Shown: one piece after another, positions 7,101 through 13,092 of the stretch | Position numbering within the stretch: position 1 is the stretch's first letter | Layout: every line of letters begins with the position of its first letter | DNA from: Pseudodesulfovibrio sp. | GTDB lineage: Bacteria > Desulfobacterota > Desulfovibrionia > Desulfovibrionales > Desulfovibrionaceae | DNA: 14,327 nucleotides | Assembly: GCA_022712815.1 (NCBI GenBank) | Contig: JAFLJW010000059.1 | Coordinates: 1 to 14,327 of the forward strand | Reading direction: 5' to 3' | Made by a program: the position numbers and the translations under genes | The notes under the pieces: model-generated | Told to the model about the DNA's origin: nothing | Database searches by the model: none | The model's input: the letters and a program-made list of their open reading frames with translations, nothing else

Positions 7101-7270
7101 TAAGGCGTTGCCCCCTGCCAAGTGGTAGACACGGTGATGACCGGTTCCGTGACGTTGGGAGACAACTGGTACGGCAGCGTGGACAGCGCGATGGCACCGA
7201 ACATGACGACAATAATCACACCAACCAGAACGGCTACGGGCTTTTCAATGGCGGTTTTGACAATATCCAT
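4106..7270 (-). CDS. RND-family efflux pump, inner-membrane transporter (AcrB/HAE-1 type)
   Basis: A 1054-residue proton-driven inner-membrane transporter, the usual length for AcrB-like pumps. The first membrane helix is at about 12-32, the first periplasmic porter loop at about 35-335, helices 2-6 at about 338-490, helix 7 at about 545-565, the second periplasmic loop up to about 875, and helices 8-12 to the end. N-terminal landmarks such as 'STTWQGATPYEIERDVVE' and 'GIPGLTEMESS' are typical of HAE-1 members. The helix-4 motif reads 'GMLVDNAIVVLENI': Asp404 is kept but the second Asp of AcrB (Asp408) is Asn405. The helix-10 Lys (Lys940 in AcrB) is Asn954 in 'GVVVNNAILIVHQ'. This combination is widespread in a large subgroup of RND pumps. 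GGGAG lies seven bases before the ATG. Only 13 bases separate it from the adaptor gene upstream. There is no TolC-type gene here, so the outer channel must be encoded elsewhere. Confidence 0.93.
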   Translation of the reverse strand: MDIVKTAIEKPVAVLVGVIIVVMFGAIALSTLPYQLSPNVTEPVITVSTTWQGATPYEIERDVVEEQERTLKGIPGLTEMESSCYNGLAELSLKFEIGTDIDNALLRVSNKLNEVPEYPDRVDRPIISSTGAATSPVIWMILKTLPDNDTDVQTYRTFFENDVRQYLERVPGVADLFTGGGRKEEMQVIVDPVRLASYNLTIPQLVDVLKKENVSISAGSLGVGRRDYRIRIPAEFGTPEDIEQVVISSSGEFRVTLDKVARVQRGHQKPDVAMLYNKMAGLAVGVKPEPGANVLEMTSAVKKVVDGLNEGILKENGVELDWIYDQRPYIEGAINLVQRNIIIGSILAIVVLFVFLQSFSSTIIVAVSIPISIIGAFIIFAAAGRTLNVVSMAGISFAVGMLVDNAIVVLENIDRHRRMGKGAFAAAYDGTSEVWGAVLASTLTTVAVFLPVVFMEQEAGQLFKDIAIAVTCAISLSLFVSVLVIPMLAKQLYGVAEKRMKATAPLDSSRPPARLSVAKRLLVPVTKLGGRMTDWIMALLDKGISSPRNRIVTVASLTMASILLVVAFFPKMEYLPQGNRNLVISILIPPPGLSYEERLDIGKYVYDVTDPYFNTEKDGLPGIKDMFFVSAPTINLFGIMSNDEQRAGELTPLFTRILNSIPGMLGVSIQASIFEQGLGKGRVIDVDISGSNLERIVAAAGTLFGMTMQGIPDSQVRPVPSLELLYPEVRFLPERDRVRAAGMSTQELGVAIDVILDGRKIGDFKEEGKKKIDLVLKGSSTDVTTPEELYNSLIAVPNGWAVPVSSLTRIQRTNSMNQIRHLERQRTITLQVTPPKDMPLQEAMETIQNKLIPKVRQMGLLDGLTVRLSGAADKLTVTRNALQWNFMLAIVITYLLMSALFGNFIYPLIILFTVPLAGAGGFLGLKLENIFIAQQPLDILTMLGFVILIGVVVNNAILIVHQSLGNIREQGMGHKEAVLEATRTRLRPIYMSAATSVFGMLPLAVAPGPGSELYRGLGAVVLGGLALSTVFTVFVIPALLMFVIGMEKKGGDSA

Positions 7271-7283
7271 GAGTTACTCCCGA

Positions 7284-8348
7284 CTATTTCTGCGGCTGTG
7301 CGGCTACAGATTGTCCGGGCCGAAGACGCTCATTGCCCTTGACCACGACGTCCATGCCTTCCTGAAGTTTTTCGGACTTCACTCCCGCAAGCAGACCCCG
7401 AAAGCCGACAACATAAACCGGAATGGGAACGGCCTTGCCGTCAAGTACGGCCCAGACCACATTTTCACCCCGCATGGAAATGACAGCGTCACGCGACACG
7501 ATCAGAGTCTTGCCTCCGAGTCCTTTGGGCAGGAGTACACGGGCCTCCATGCCTTCGGCCAGACCGCCTGTATTTTTCACACGAATCTTGATCGGAAAGG
7601 TGCGGCTGGCAATGTCTCCCTTGGGAATGACTGCAAAAACCTCACCCGGCAATTCCTTGTCTCCAGCTTTGATGGTGAGCTTCAGACCGGGCTTGATCAC
7701 GCCTATCGCTGCCTTGGGCGCATTGACCACAACTTCGAATTTATCATCACGAGCCGTGACAACCACGGTGGTTCCAATGGACATCCACTCGCCGCGATTT
7801 GCCTTCACATCGATGACGACGCCATCATAAGGAGCACGGATAGTCTTTCTCTTTAGCTCTTCAAGGAGCTGTCCAAGCTCAGCCTGCACGGACTCGTACT
7901 TGTGCAGCAAACCCTCTGAGGTCAGTCGCTTGGAATCGAATTCACCCTCGGCAACGGACTGGCTTTTAAACAACTTGGAAACACGACCATGCTCCAACTC
8001 GGCAAAGTCATATTCCGCCTTGGCCTGCAAGGACAGAGCGCGGGCGCGTCGAACACGTTTATTCAGCATGGATGAGGACAAAACAACCATGACATCGCCT
8101 TTCTTGACTCGCTGGCCGTCCTCAACCTTGATATTAACTACTTTTCCCACGACCTCGGAGGCCACATTGGAAATTTCGGAAAAGAATATGGTACCGATAA
8201 ATTCGGATTGGGGAGCCATCTCACCAGAACTCACCTTGGCGGTCATCACCGGGGATGGTGGCCGCTCACCCGATTTCTGGGCATGGACAGGGACTGCCAG
8301 AAACACCAGCAGGAAAAAAATAAAACCATATTTCAAAAAACTATTCAT
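7284..8348 (-). CDS. RND efflux periplasmic adaptor (membrane fusion protein)
   Basis: A 354-residue periplasmic adaptor linking the RND pump to an outer-membrane channel. It begins with a clear Sec signal peptide (Lys6, hydrophobic core about 8-19, cleavage likely after 'VPVHA'). There is no lipobox Cys, so it is not a lipoprotein of the AcrA type. Then come the first half of the lipoyl domain ('EVVGKVVNIKVEDGQRVKKGDVMVVL'), a short alpha-helical hairpin (about 90-155, 'RALSLQAKAEYDFAELEH'), the second lipoyl half ('IRAPYDGVVIDVKANRGEWM'), a beta-barrel domain and a membrane-proximal end. The short hairpin fits the smaller adaptor class. The ATG at 8348-8346 is preferred over the GTG six bases upstream because GGAG lies five bases before it. 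It sits 19 bases after marR and 13 bases before the pump gene, in one operon. Confidence 0.9.
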   Translation of the reverse strand: MNSFLKYGFIFFLLVFLAVPVHAQKSGERPPSPVMTAKVSSGEMAPQSEFIGTIFFSEISNVASEVVGKVVNIKVEDGQRVKKGDVMVVLSSSMLNKRVRRARALSLQAKAEYDFAELEHGRVSKLFKSQSVAEGEFDSKRLTSEGLLHKYESVQAELGQLLEELKRKTIRAPYDGVVIDVKANRGEWMSIGTTVVVTARDDKFEVVVNAPKAAIGVIKPGLKLTIKAGDKELPGEVFAVIPKGDIASRTFPIKIRVKNTGGLAEGMEARVLLPKGLGGKTLIVSRDAVISMRGENVVWAVLDGKAVPIPVYVVGFRGLLAGVKSEKLQEGMDVVVKGNERLRPGQSVAAQPQK

Positions 8349-8353
8349 GTTCA

Positions 8354-8357
8354 CTCC
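8354..8357 (-). promoter_or_regulatory. Ribosome binding site that decides the adaptor start
   Basis: GGAG on the minus strand, five bases before the ATG at 8348. It overlaps the alternative GTG start at 8354-8352, which therefore cannot use it. Confidence 0.55.
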
Positions 8358-8367
8358 GTGAATAAAA

Positions 8368-8832
8368 TCAGTCTTCGATCAAACAGTCGTCACTCAAAGT
8401 CGGCTCAAGAATCTGCCACAATACACGTTTGCAGATGGCAAGCTCTTCCGAATCAATATTCTTAATTTGTTCATCTTGACTTTCCATCACCATGCCCATT
8501 GTCAATTCGATCAATTCGCGTCCGGCATCGGTTATATAAAGGTGTTTGACCCGGCGATCTTCCTTGCTTGATTCACGCCGGACAAAATCGCGTTTTTCCA
8601 AAGCTGCGACCAGCCTACTGACACCGGTTTTTTCCTGAGACAGGATTTCGCACAGCCGCCCCTGAGTCAAACCATCCCTCTTGGCCAACGGGAGGAGCAC
8701 ACGCCATTGCTCAACCGTAACCTCAATACCAGCCTCAACAAAATTGGCAGCCAGGTTGTTTATTATCAATCTGGTCACTTTCCATGTCAGGAAGCCCAAT
8801 ACCTCTTTTGAATTTAATCTCTCTAAAATCAT
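8368..8832 (-). CDS. MarR-family transcriptional regulator
   Basis: A winged-helix repressor of 154 residues from the chosen ATG. The MarR core is visible: dimer helix 'VLGFLTWKVTRLIINNLAANF', 'EVTVEQWRVLLPLA', helix-turn-helix 'LTQGRLCEILSQEKTGVSRLVAALEKRDFV', the wing with 'RRESSKEDRRVKHLYITDAGRELI' (the DxR motif), and a C-terminal dimer helix. As first gene of the operon with the adaptor and pump, it most likely represses its own operon and releases on binding a small toxic ligand. A GTG in the same frame at 8871 would add 13 residues (ending 'CCIYNDL') that do not look like MarR sequence. Those codons coincide with a near-palindrome and promoter-like hexamers, so the ATG at 8832 is preferred. 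Neither start has a clear ribosome site, so translation may be leaderless or the start may be wrong. Confidence 0.88.
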   Translation of the reverse strand: MILERLNSKEVLGFLTWKVTRLIINNLAANFVEAGIEVTVEQWRVLLPLAKRDGLTQGRLCEILSQEKTGVSRLVAALEKRDFVRRESSKEDRRVKHLYITDAGRELIELTMGMVMESQDEQIKNIDSEELAICKRVLWQILEPTLSDDCLIED

Positions 8833-8838
8833 TAAATC

Positions 8839-8852
8839 GTTGTATATGCAAC
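8839..8852. promoter_or_regulatory. Near-palindrome, candidate MarR operator
   Basis: GTTGTATATGCAAC matches its own reverse complement at 12 of 14 positions, the size and symmetry of a MarR operator. It lies seven bases before the preferred marR ATG and overlaps the likely -10 hexamer. A half-site GTTGCAT recurs at 8890-8896 towards the divergent helicase gene. Confidence 0.5.
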
Positions 8853-8867
8853 AAACAATCGGGTCAA
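8839..8867 (-). promoter_or_regulatory. Candidate sigma-70 promoter of the marR-adaptor-pump operon
   Basis: On the minus strand TTGACC (8867-8862) matches the -35 consensus at five of six positions. TACAAC (8844-8839, spacing 17) or TATACA (8846-8841, spacing 15) could be the -10. The start of transcription would fall close to the ATG at 8832, implying a very short or absent leader. Confidence 0.4.
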
Positions 8868-8880
8868 CCACTTTTTTACC

Positions 8881-8926
8881 GGCTGGCGGGTTGCATTAAT
8901 AGCCGTATGCCTTTACGGTCCCAGCC
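8881..8926. repeat. Nested inverted repeats directly before the EndoQ-helicase start
   Basis: GGCTGG (8881-8886) is complementary to CCAGCC (8921-8926), whose last base touches the ATG at 8927. Inside lies CCGTA (8903-8907) with TACGG (8914-8918). The gene has no recognisable Shine-Dalgarno, so this structure occupies the place where one would be. Confidence 0.4.
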
Positions 8927-11900
8927 ATGGAACGATTTACCGCAGACCTCCACATCCACTCCCGTTTTTCTAGAGCCACCAGCAAGAAACTGACCATCCG
9001 AAATCTGGCTGCCTGGGGCCACGTCAAGGGTTTGTCCGTGCTCGGCACAGGCGATTTCACCCACCCTGAATGGCTGGCCGAAATCGAAGAACATCTGAAA
9101 AGCAATGGCAAGGGACTCTTCACCCTCAAGGACCCCAAGGGGCTGGAAACGGAAATCCCCACCTTTGATGGCAAAATTCAGAGCCGCACCAGGTTCATGC
9201 TCCAGACGGAAATCAGTTCCATCTACAAACGCGGCGGCAAGGTTCGCAAAGTCCACAACCTCGTCTACATGCCAAATATTGATGCTGTGAAACGGTTCAA
9301 TCAAAAACTAGATCAGGTGGGCAACCTCGCATCCGACGGCCGCCCCATTCTGGGCCTAGACAGCCGCGACCTGCTCGACATAGTGCTGGAAATACACCCC
9401 CAGGCGTTTCTGGTTCCGGCCCACATCTGGACCCCATGGTTCTCCATTTTCGGCTCCAAATCCGGCTTTGATTCCATAAAGGAATGCTTTGGCGATTACT
9501 CTCAGGAGATATTTGCCATGGAGACCGGCCTGTCGTCCGACCCGGAAATGAACTGGACATGGTCTGAACTGGATCGCATCAAGCTCATCTCCAATTCCGA
9601 TGCCCATTCCGGTGAAAAACTGGGGCGCGAGGTCAACATGTTCCGGGGCGAGATGTCCTATGAGGGCATCTACCGGGCACTTCGCGGCGAAGGACTGGGC
9701 CACAAATTTCTCGGCACGGTGGAATTCTTCCCGGAGGAAGGAAAATACCACATGGACGGCCACCGCAAATGCGGCGTGATCATGGACCCGCACGAAACCA
9801 ATGCCCGTGGCGGCATCTGCCCGGTCTGCGGCAAGCCGGTCACCGTGGGTGTTTACAACCGCGTGCTGGAACTAGCCGACCGTCAGGAGCCGCTCAAGCC
9901 GCAGGGGGCCGCCAACTTCGTCTCCCTGATCCCGCTCAAAGAGATTCTGTCCGAGATCGTTGGCGTGGGGCCGAATTCCAAGAAGGTCAATCTCCTCTAC
10001 ATGAGCCTGATCAGCAAATTCGGCAGCGAACTGGACATCCTTCAGCGCGTCCCCCCGGAAGACCTGAACAAATTCAGTTGCCATCTGGGCGAAGGCATGA
10101 CCCGCATGCGCGAAGGTCAGGTCATCCGCAAGTCCGGGTTCGACGGCGAGTTCGGGGTCATCTCGGTCTTCTCGGAAAAGGAACGCGCCCAGATCAAGAA
10201 CGGCGCGACCTTGATTTCCATGGACATACCAAAAAAAAATACCAAAAAAAATGAAGAGATAACAGAAACCTGCCAGCCGCTTCTGCCATCTGAGGATGTC
10301 GGACCACTCACCTACAACCCGGCACAACAGACGGCCATTGATGCCGGTCCGGGACCGATACTGATCCTGGCCGGACCGGGAACAGGCAAGACGCAGACCC
10401 TCATGGGCCGTGTCGCCCGCCTGATCGACGAAGGCGAAAGACCCCGGCGAATTCTGGCCCTGACCTTCACCCGGAGGAGTGCTCAGGAAATGCGCGACCG
10501 CCTGAAAACATTGCGCGGTGAAAACGCCGAGTTGCCACAGGCAGGCACGCTCCACTCCCTGTGCTTTGACTACTGGAAGCACGTCTACTCTGAAACGCCC
10601 ATCGTGCTGCCCGAAGTAGCTGCCAAAAAACTTTTTGCCGAGGTCAACCCGGAGTTTGCGGGCAAAAACCTCAGCCACTACTGGAACAAATACAATCTGG
10701 GGCGCGAACATCTGGCCGATATCCCGGACGATCTGGCCGAAGCGCACATCAATTACGGCAACCAGAAAAACCACTGGGATCTGGTGGATTACACCGACCT
10801 GCTGGAATTCATGCTGGAACAGACAGGCGCACCCACCTTCCGCATGCCGTACACGCACGTGCTGGTGGACGAAGTTCAGGACCTCACCCCCCTGCAACTG
10901 GCTGTAATCCACGGCATTGCAGGAGAATCCGGTAACGGTGTTTTCTGCATCGGCGATCCAAACCAATCCATCTACGAATTCAGGGGCGCGGCAGGCGATG
11001 TCGAGAACAAGCTCAAGGCCCTGTGGCCGGACATCAAGACCATCACCTTGGGCGAAAATTATCGTTCCGGCCAAAAAATCCTCGATTGCGCCGGAGCACT
11101 TTTCCCGGATTCGCAAAAACTCAATGCGAACCTCGACATCGACGCCACCATCCACCTTTTCAAAGGACCGGACGCCATCCACGAGGCTGGCTGGGTCAGT
11201 GACAAGATCAGGGGGCTGATCGGGACCACCAGCCACTCCATCTCCGACTCCGAAGGCTCTGGCGACCTTGCGCCCGGCGATATTGTCGTGCTGGTCCGTT
11301 TCAAGGCGCTCATCCCGCCCATCGAAAAGGCCCTCAAACGGGCGGGCATCCCGGTTTCCACTCCTGAACTGGACGGATTCTGGCAAGAACCAAGGGTGGC
11401 GACCATCCTGCGTACAGCCGAACGTTTTCTGGGCATGACCCTTGGAGACTCCGACGACATCATTGACGTGCCTGATCATATTCTGGCCTCAGGCCCGGTT
11501 GGTCTGGCCGTCTACCTGGGCGACACGCCGCCTTTTGACCACTTTTTCTGGGAAAGCAAACAATTCAAGGACTTGAAAAAGGAATTCAACCAGCGCGATG
11601 GCTGGCAGGGACTGGTCAATTGGGTCAGCCTTCAGACCGAGCTTGAGCTGGTCCGCCGCTCAGCGGAAAAGGTTCAGGTAATGACACTCCACGCCTCCAA
11701 AGGGCTGGAATTCGAGGCTGTTTTCATGCCCGCCTGCGAGGAAGGCATCCTGCCGTTTGCAGGCATGGACCTGCTGACCGCCAAGATCACGCTCACCCCC
11801 GGACGGGGCCAGCGATTCGCGGAAGAACGCCGCCTCATGTACGTTGGCATGACACGGGCAAAACGAAACCTGTACATCAGCCGCTCAGATTCCCGGCAAC

Positions 11901-12028
11901 TGTACGGCAAGACGCTCAATCTCCCGCCATCACGATATCTGAAGATAATTCCCGAAGAGTTGCTGACCAGCTCCAAGCTGGCCGCCAAAAAGGTCAGGAA
12001 GGAAAAGCAATTAGGCCTGTTGGATTAG
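8927..12028 (+). CDS. Fusion of an Endonuclease Q-like PHP nuclease with a UvrD/Rep-type DNA helicase
   Basis: A 1033-residue two-part protein. Residues 1-430 match the EndoQ/TIGR00375 family, PHP-fold nucleases that in archaea and some Bacillales nick DNA at deaminated bases. Metal ligands are visible: His9 and His11 in 'DLHIHSRFSRATS', Asp43 and His46 in 'GTGDFTHPEW', Glu95, His166, Asp225 and His227 in 'SDAHSGEKLG'. A zinc-type segment has Cys282 and Cys298-x-x-Cys301 ('GICPVCGKPVTVGVYNR'). Residues 431-460 form a Lys-rich linker. Residues 460-1033 are a superfamily 1A helicase: Walker A GPGTGKT 483-489, DEVQD 648-652, GDPNQS 676-681, GENYRS 709-714, TLHASKGLEF 920-929, and YVGMTRAKR from 972. 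The 2B region is shorter than in UvrD. The stretch from 8872 to the start has no clear ribosome site, but the first residues match the usual start of the family. It is divergent from marR and monocistronic. A role in repair of deaminated DNA is inferred. Confidence 0.9.
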   Translation: MERFTADLHIHSRFSRATSKKLTIRNLAAWGHVKGLSVLGTGDFTHPEWLAEIEEHLKSNGKGLFTLKDPKGLETEIPTFDGKIQSRTRFMLQTEISSIYKRGGKVRKVHNLVYMPNIDAVKRFNQKLDQVGNLASDGRPILGLDSRDLLDIVLEIHPQAFLVPAHIWTPWFSIFGSKSGFDSIKECFGDYSQEIFAMETGLSSDPEMNWTWSELDRIKLISNSDAHSGEKLGREVNMFRGEMSYEGIYRALRGEGLGHKFLGTVEFFPEEGKYHMDGHRKCGVIMDPHETNARGGICPVCGKPVTVGVYNRVLELADRQEPLKPQGAANFVSLIPLKEILSEIVGVGPNSKKVNLLYMSLISKFGSELDILQRVPPEDLNKFSCHLGEGMTRMREGQVIRKSGFDGEFGVISVFSEKERAQIKNGATLISMDIPKKNTKKNEEITETCQPLLPSEDVGPLTYNPAQQTAIDAGPGPILILAGPGTGKTQTLMGRVARLIDEGERPRRILALTFTRRSAQEMRDRLKTLRGENAELPQAGTLHSLCFDYWKHVYSETPIVLPEVAAKKLFAEVNPEFAGKNLSHYWNKYNLGREHLADIPDDLAEAHINYGNQKNHWDLVDYTDLLEFMLEQTGAPTFRMPYTHVLVDEVQDLTPLQLAVIHGIAGESGNGVFCIGDPNQSIYEFRGAAGDVENKLKALWPDIKTITLGENYRSGQKILDCAGALFPDSQKLNANLDIDATIHLFKGPDAIHEAGWVSDKIRGLIGTTSHSISDSEGSGDLAPGDIVVLVRFKALIPPIEKALKRAGIPVSTPELDGFWQEPRVATILRTAERFLGMTLGDSDDIIDVPDHILASGPVGLAVYLGDTPPFDHFFWESKQFKDLKKEFNQRDGWQGLVNWVSLQTELELVRRSAEKVQVMTLHASKGLEFEAVFMPACEEGILPFAGMDLLTAKITLTPGRGQRFAEERRLMYVGMTRAKRNLYISRSDSRQLYGKTLNLPPSRYLKIIPEELLTSSKLAAKKVRKEKQLGLLD
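10231..10254 (+). other. Poly-A tracts at the domain joint with a stop in the -1 frame
   Basis: A9 (10231-10239) and A8 (10244-10251) lie in the linker codons. In frame they read Pro-Lys-Lys-Asn-Thr-Lys-Lys-Asn. A -1 shift on either tract meets TGA at 10252-10254, and a +1 shift meets TAA at 10260-10262. Slippage by polymerase or ribosome would give a nuclease-only protein of about 442 residues. The A-A-A-A-A-A-T heptamer ending at 10252 fits the X-XXY-YYZ pattern. Confidence 0.35.
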
Positions 12029-12035
12029 TCTGCTT

Positions 12036-12179
12036 CTAAAAAATAAATCGATACAACCCGCGCTCGTAAAGCCGACAAACGTTGCGGGCGACTCCCATGG
12101 TGAAGCCTGCCTGACGTAACCGGCAAAAGACGTGGAGCGGGTTGAACATATGCTGACATTTTTTACGAAAAGCCTTCAT
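12036..12179 (-). CDS. Possible small basic protein of 47 residues
   Basis: A short frame that may be a real gene, facing the helicase gene with only seven bases between the two stop codons. From the ATG at 12179 it reads a basic, Cys-containing protein ('NPLHVFCRLRQAGFTMG' and 'CRLYERGLYRFIF'). A GAGGG sits about seven bases before that ATG, better than for the upstream ATG at 12227. There is no signal peptide or membrane helix. The 'NPLHV-CRLR' style reminds me of small uncharacterised proteins in sulfate reducers, but that is memory, not a search result. It is divergent from cbiR. It could equally be a chance frame; no function is assigned. The stretch 12180-12267 between it and cbiR shows no clear promoter or riboswitch. 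Confidence 0.4.
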   Translation of the reverse strand: MKAFRKKCQHMFNPLHVFCRLRQAGFTMGVARNVCRLYERGLYRFIF

Positions 12180-12267
12180 GCTTGCACCCTCGGCCATACG
12201 GTTCATTTCATGAGCAAAGCACTGCAATCACTATGCCTGCGGCCAACAATTCAACAATAATACAACA

Positions 12268-13092
12268 ATGACCAATAGTTCAGATTCAAGCTCTGGAAAC
12301 GACAAGGAAAAAATTGCGCCCATGCGTCACCTCTCCGTCGCGGATATCGGAAAAAAGTGGAACCTGGAATTTGATTTCACCATTGCTGCGCCCTCATTCG
12401 TCATTCCCGCTGGAGTCGCTGAGAACAGCCGGTTTCTGGCCGATTATTTCCCGGAGATATGCCTGCTCTTTTTCGAGACCGAAGCATGCCTGAAATATAC
12501 AGATTTCGACCTGCCGCCTGATCTGGCGGACCTGCCGGTAAAGTGGCATGTCCACCTGCCCCTTGATCTGCCGTGGGAACAGGGACTTGATATCGCCTGG
12601 GGGAAAATCGCCGGGTTGATGGACAAAGCGGCCTGTCTTTCGCCTCGCGTTTATGTTCTGCATCCGCCGACAGTACCGGGAATGCTCGTTCCACTGGCAA
12701 AAAAAATCCGTGAAGCAGGCATTGATCCTGCCGATATCCTGCTGGAAAACGTGGAGGAAACCGATCTGACAACCATGTGGGATGATGCCCGTAAGGGCGG
12801 GTATTCCACCTGTCTGGACCTGGGCCACATCCTCGCTTATGGTCAGGATTCGATTCTCAACCTGCCGGATTTGTGGGAAACGGTGCGAATGCTCCATGTG
12901 TACGCGCCGGGGAAACGAGGCAAGCATACGAGCCTTGTAAATCTGGATGAAGAGGGGGAAAAATTGCTTCGCACCATGTTTGAACACTTCCGGGGCGACA
13001 CGGTTACTCTGGAAGTCTTTGATGAAAAAGGAATTTTTGAATCCGTTGAACTGCTTGCCGGTTTGCTGTCCGGCTGGAGAAATGAAAAATGA
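12268..13092 (+). CDS. cbiR: Cobamide remodelling phosphodiesterase CbiR
   Basis: A 274-residue cytoplasmic protein of the AP-endonuclease-2/xylose-isomerase TIM-barrel superfamily, resembling CbiR. CbiR was characterised in Akkermansia muciniphila as an enzyme that cuts the lower nucleotide loop of cobamides so that another lower base can be attached. Seen here: 'PSFVIPAGVAENSRFLADYF' and 'CLLFFETE' near the N-terminus, then metal-type ligands at the barrel strand ends: His94 and His96 ('WHVHLPLDLPW'), His132, Glu160 ('LLENVEE'), Asp184 and His187 ('CLDLGH'), His210 and His220 ('LHVYAPGKRGKH') and Glu249 ('TLEVFD'). The set of Glu, Asp and His is complete. Its stop overlaps the start of cobU (ATGA), which fits the cobamide role. 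No Shine-Dalgarno is seen before the ATG at 12268. An ATG at 12322 is an alternative that would drop a Ser-rich, low-complexity lead of 18 residues. I am fairly sure of the family; the substrate is inferred. Confidence 0.82.
   Translation: MTNSSDSSSGNDKEKIAPMRHLSVADIGKKWNLEFDFTIAAPSFVIPAGVAENSRFLADYFPEICLLFFETEACLKYTDFDLPPDLADLPVKWHVHLPLDLPWEQGLDIAWGKIAGLMDKAACLSPRVYVLHPPTVPGMLVPLAKKIREAGIDPADILLENVEETDLTTMWDDARKGGYSTCLDLGHILAYGQDSILNLPDLWETVRMLHVYAPGKRGKHTSLVNLDEEGEKLLRTMFEHFRGDTVTLEVFDEKGIFESVELLAGLLSGWRNEK

Noticed and set aside
10231..10260. Fusion as a sequencing or assembly artefact of two genes joined by a homopolymer error
   Set aside because: The frame is open through both A runs as given, and the helicase half has no start codon with a ribosome site of its own nearby. 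An indel error cannot be fully excluded without reads, which is why the slippage finding asks for cDNA data.
9872..11479. Open frame of 535 residues on the minus strand within the fusion gene
   Set aside because: It spans the poly-A linker and helicase motifs of the real gene in antisense and shows no recognisable domain; a GC-driven shadow.
12180..12267. Cobalamin riboswitch before cbiR
   Set aside because: The gap is too short for the roughly 200-base element, and I see no B12-box-like core.
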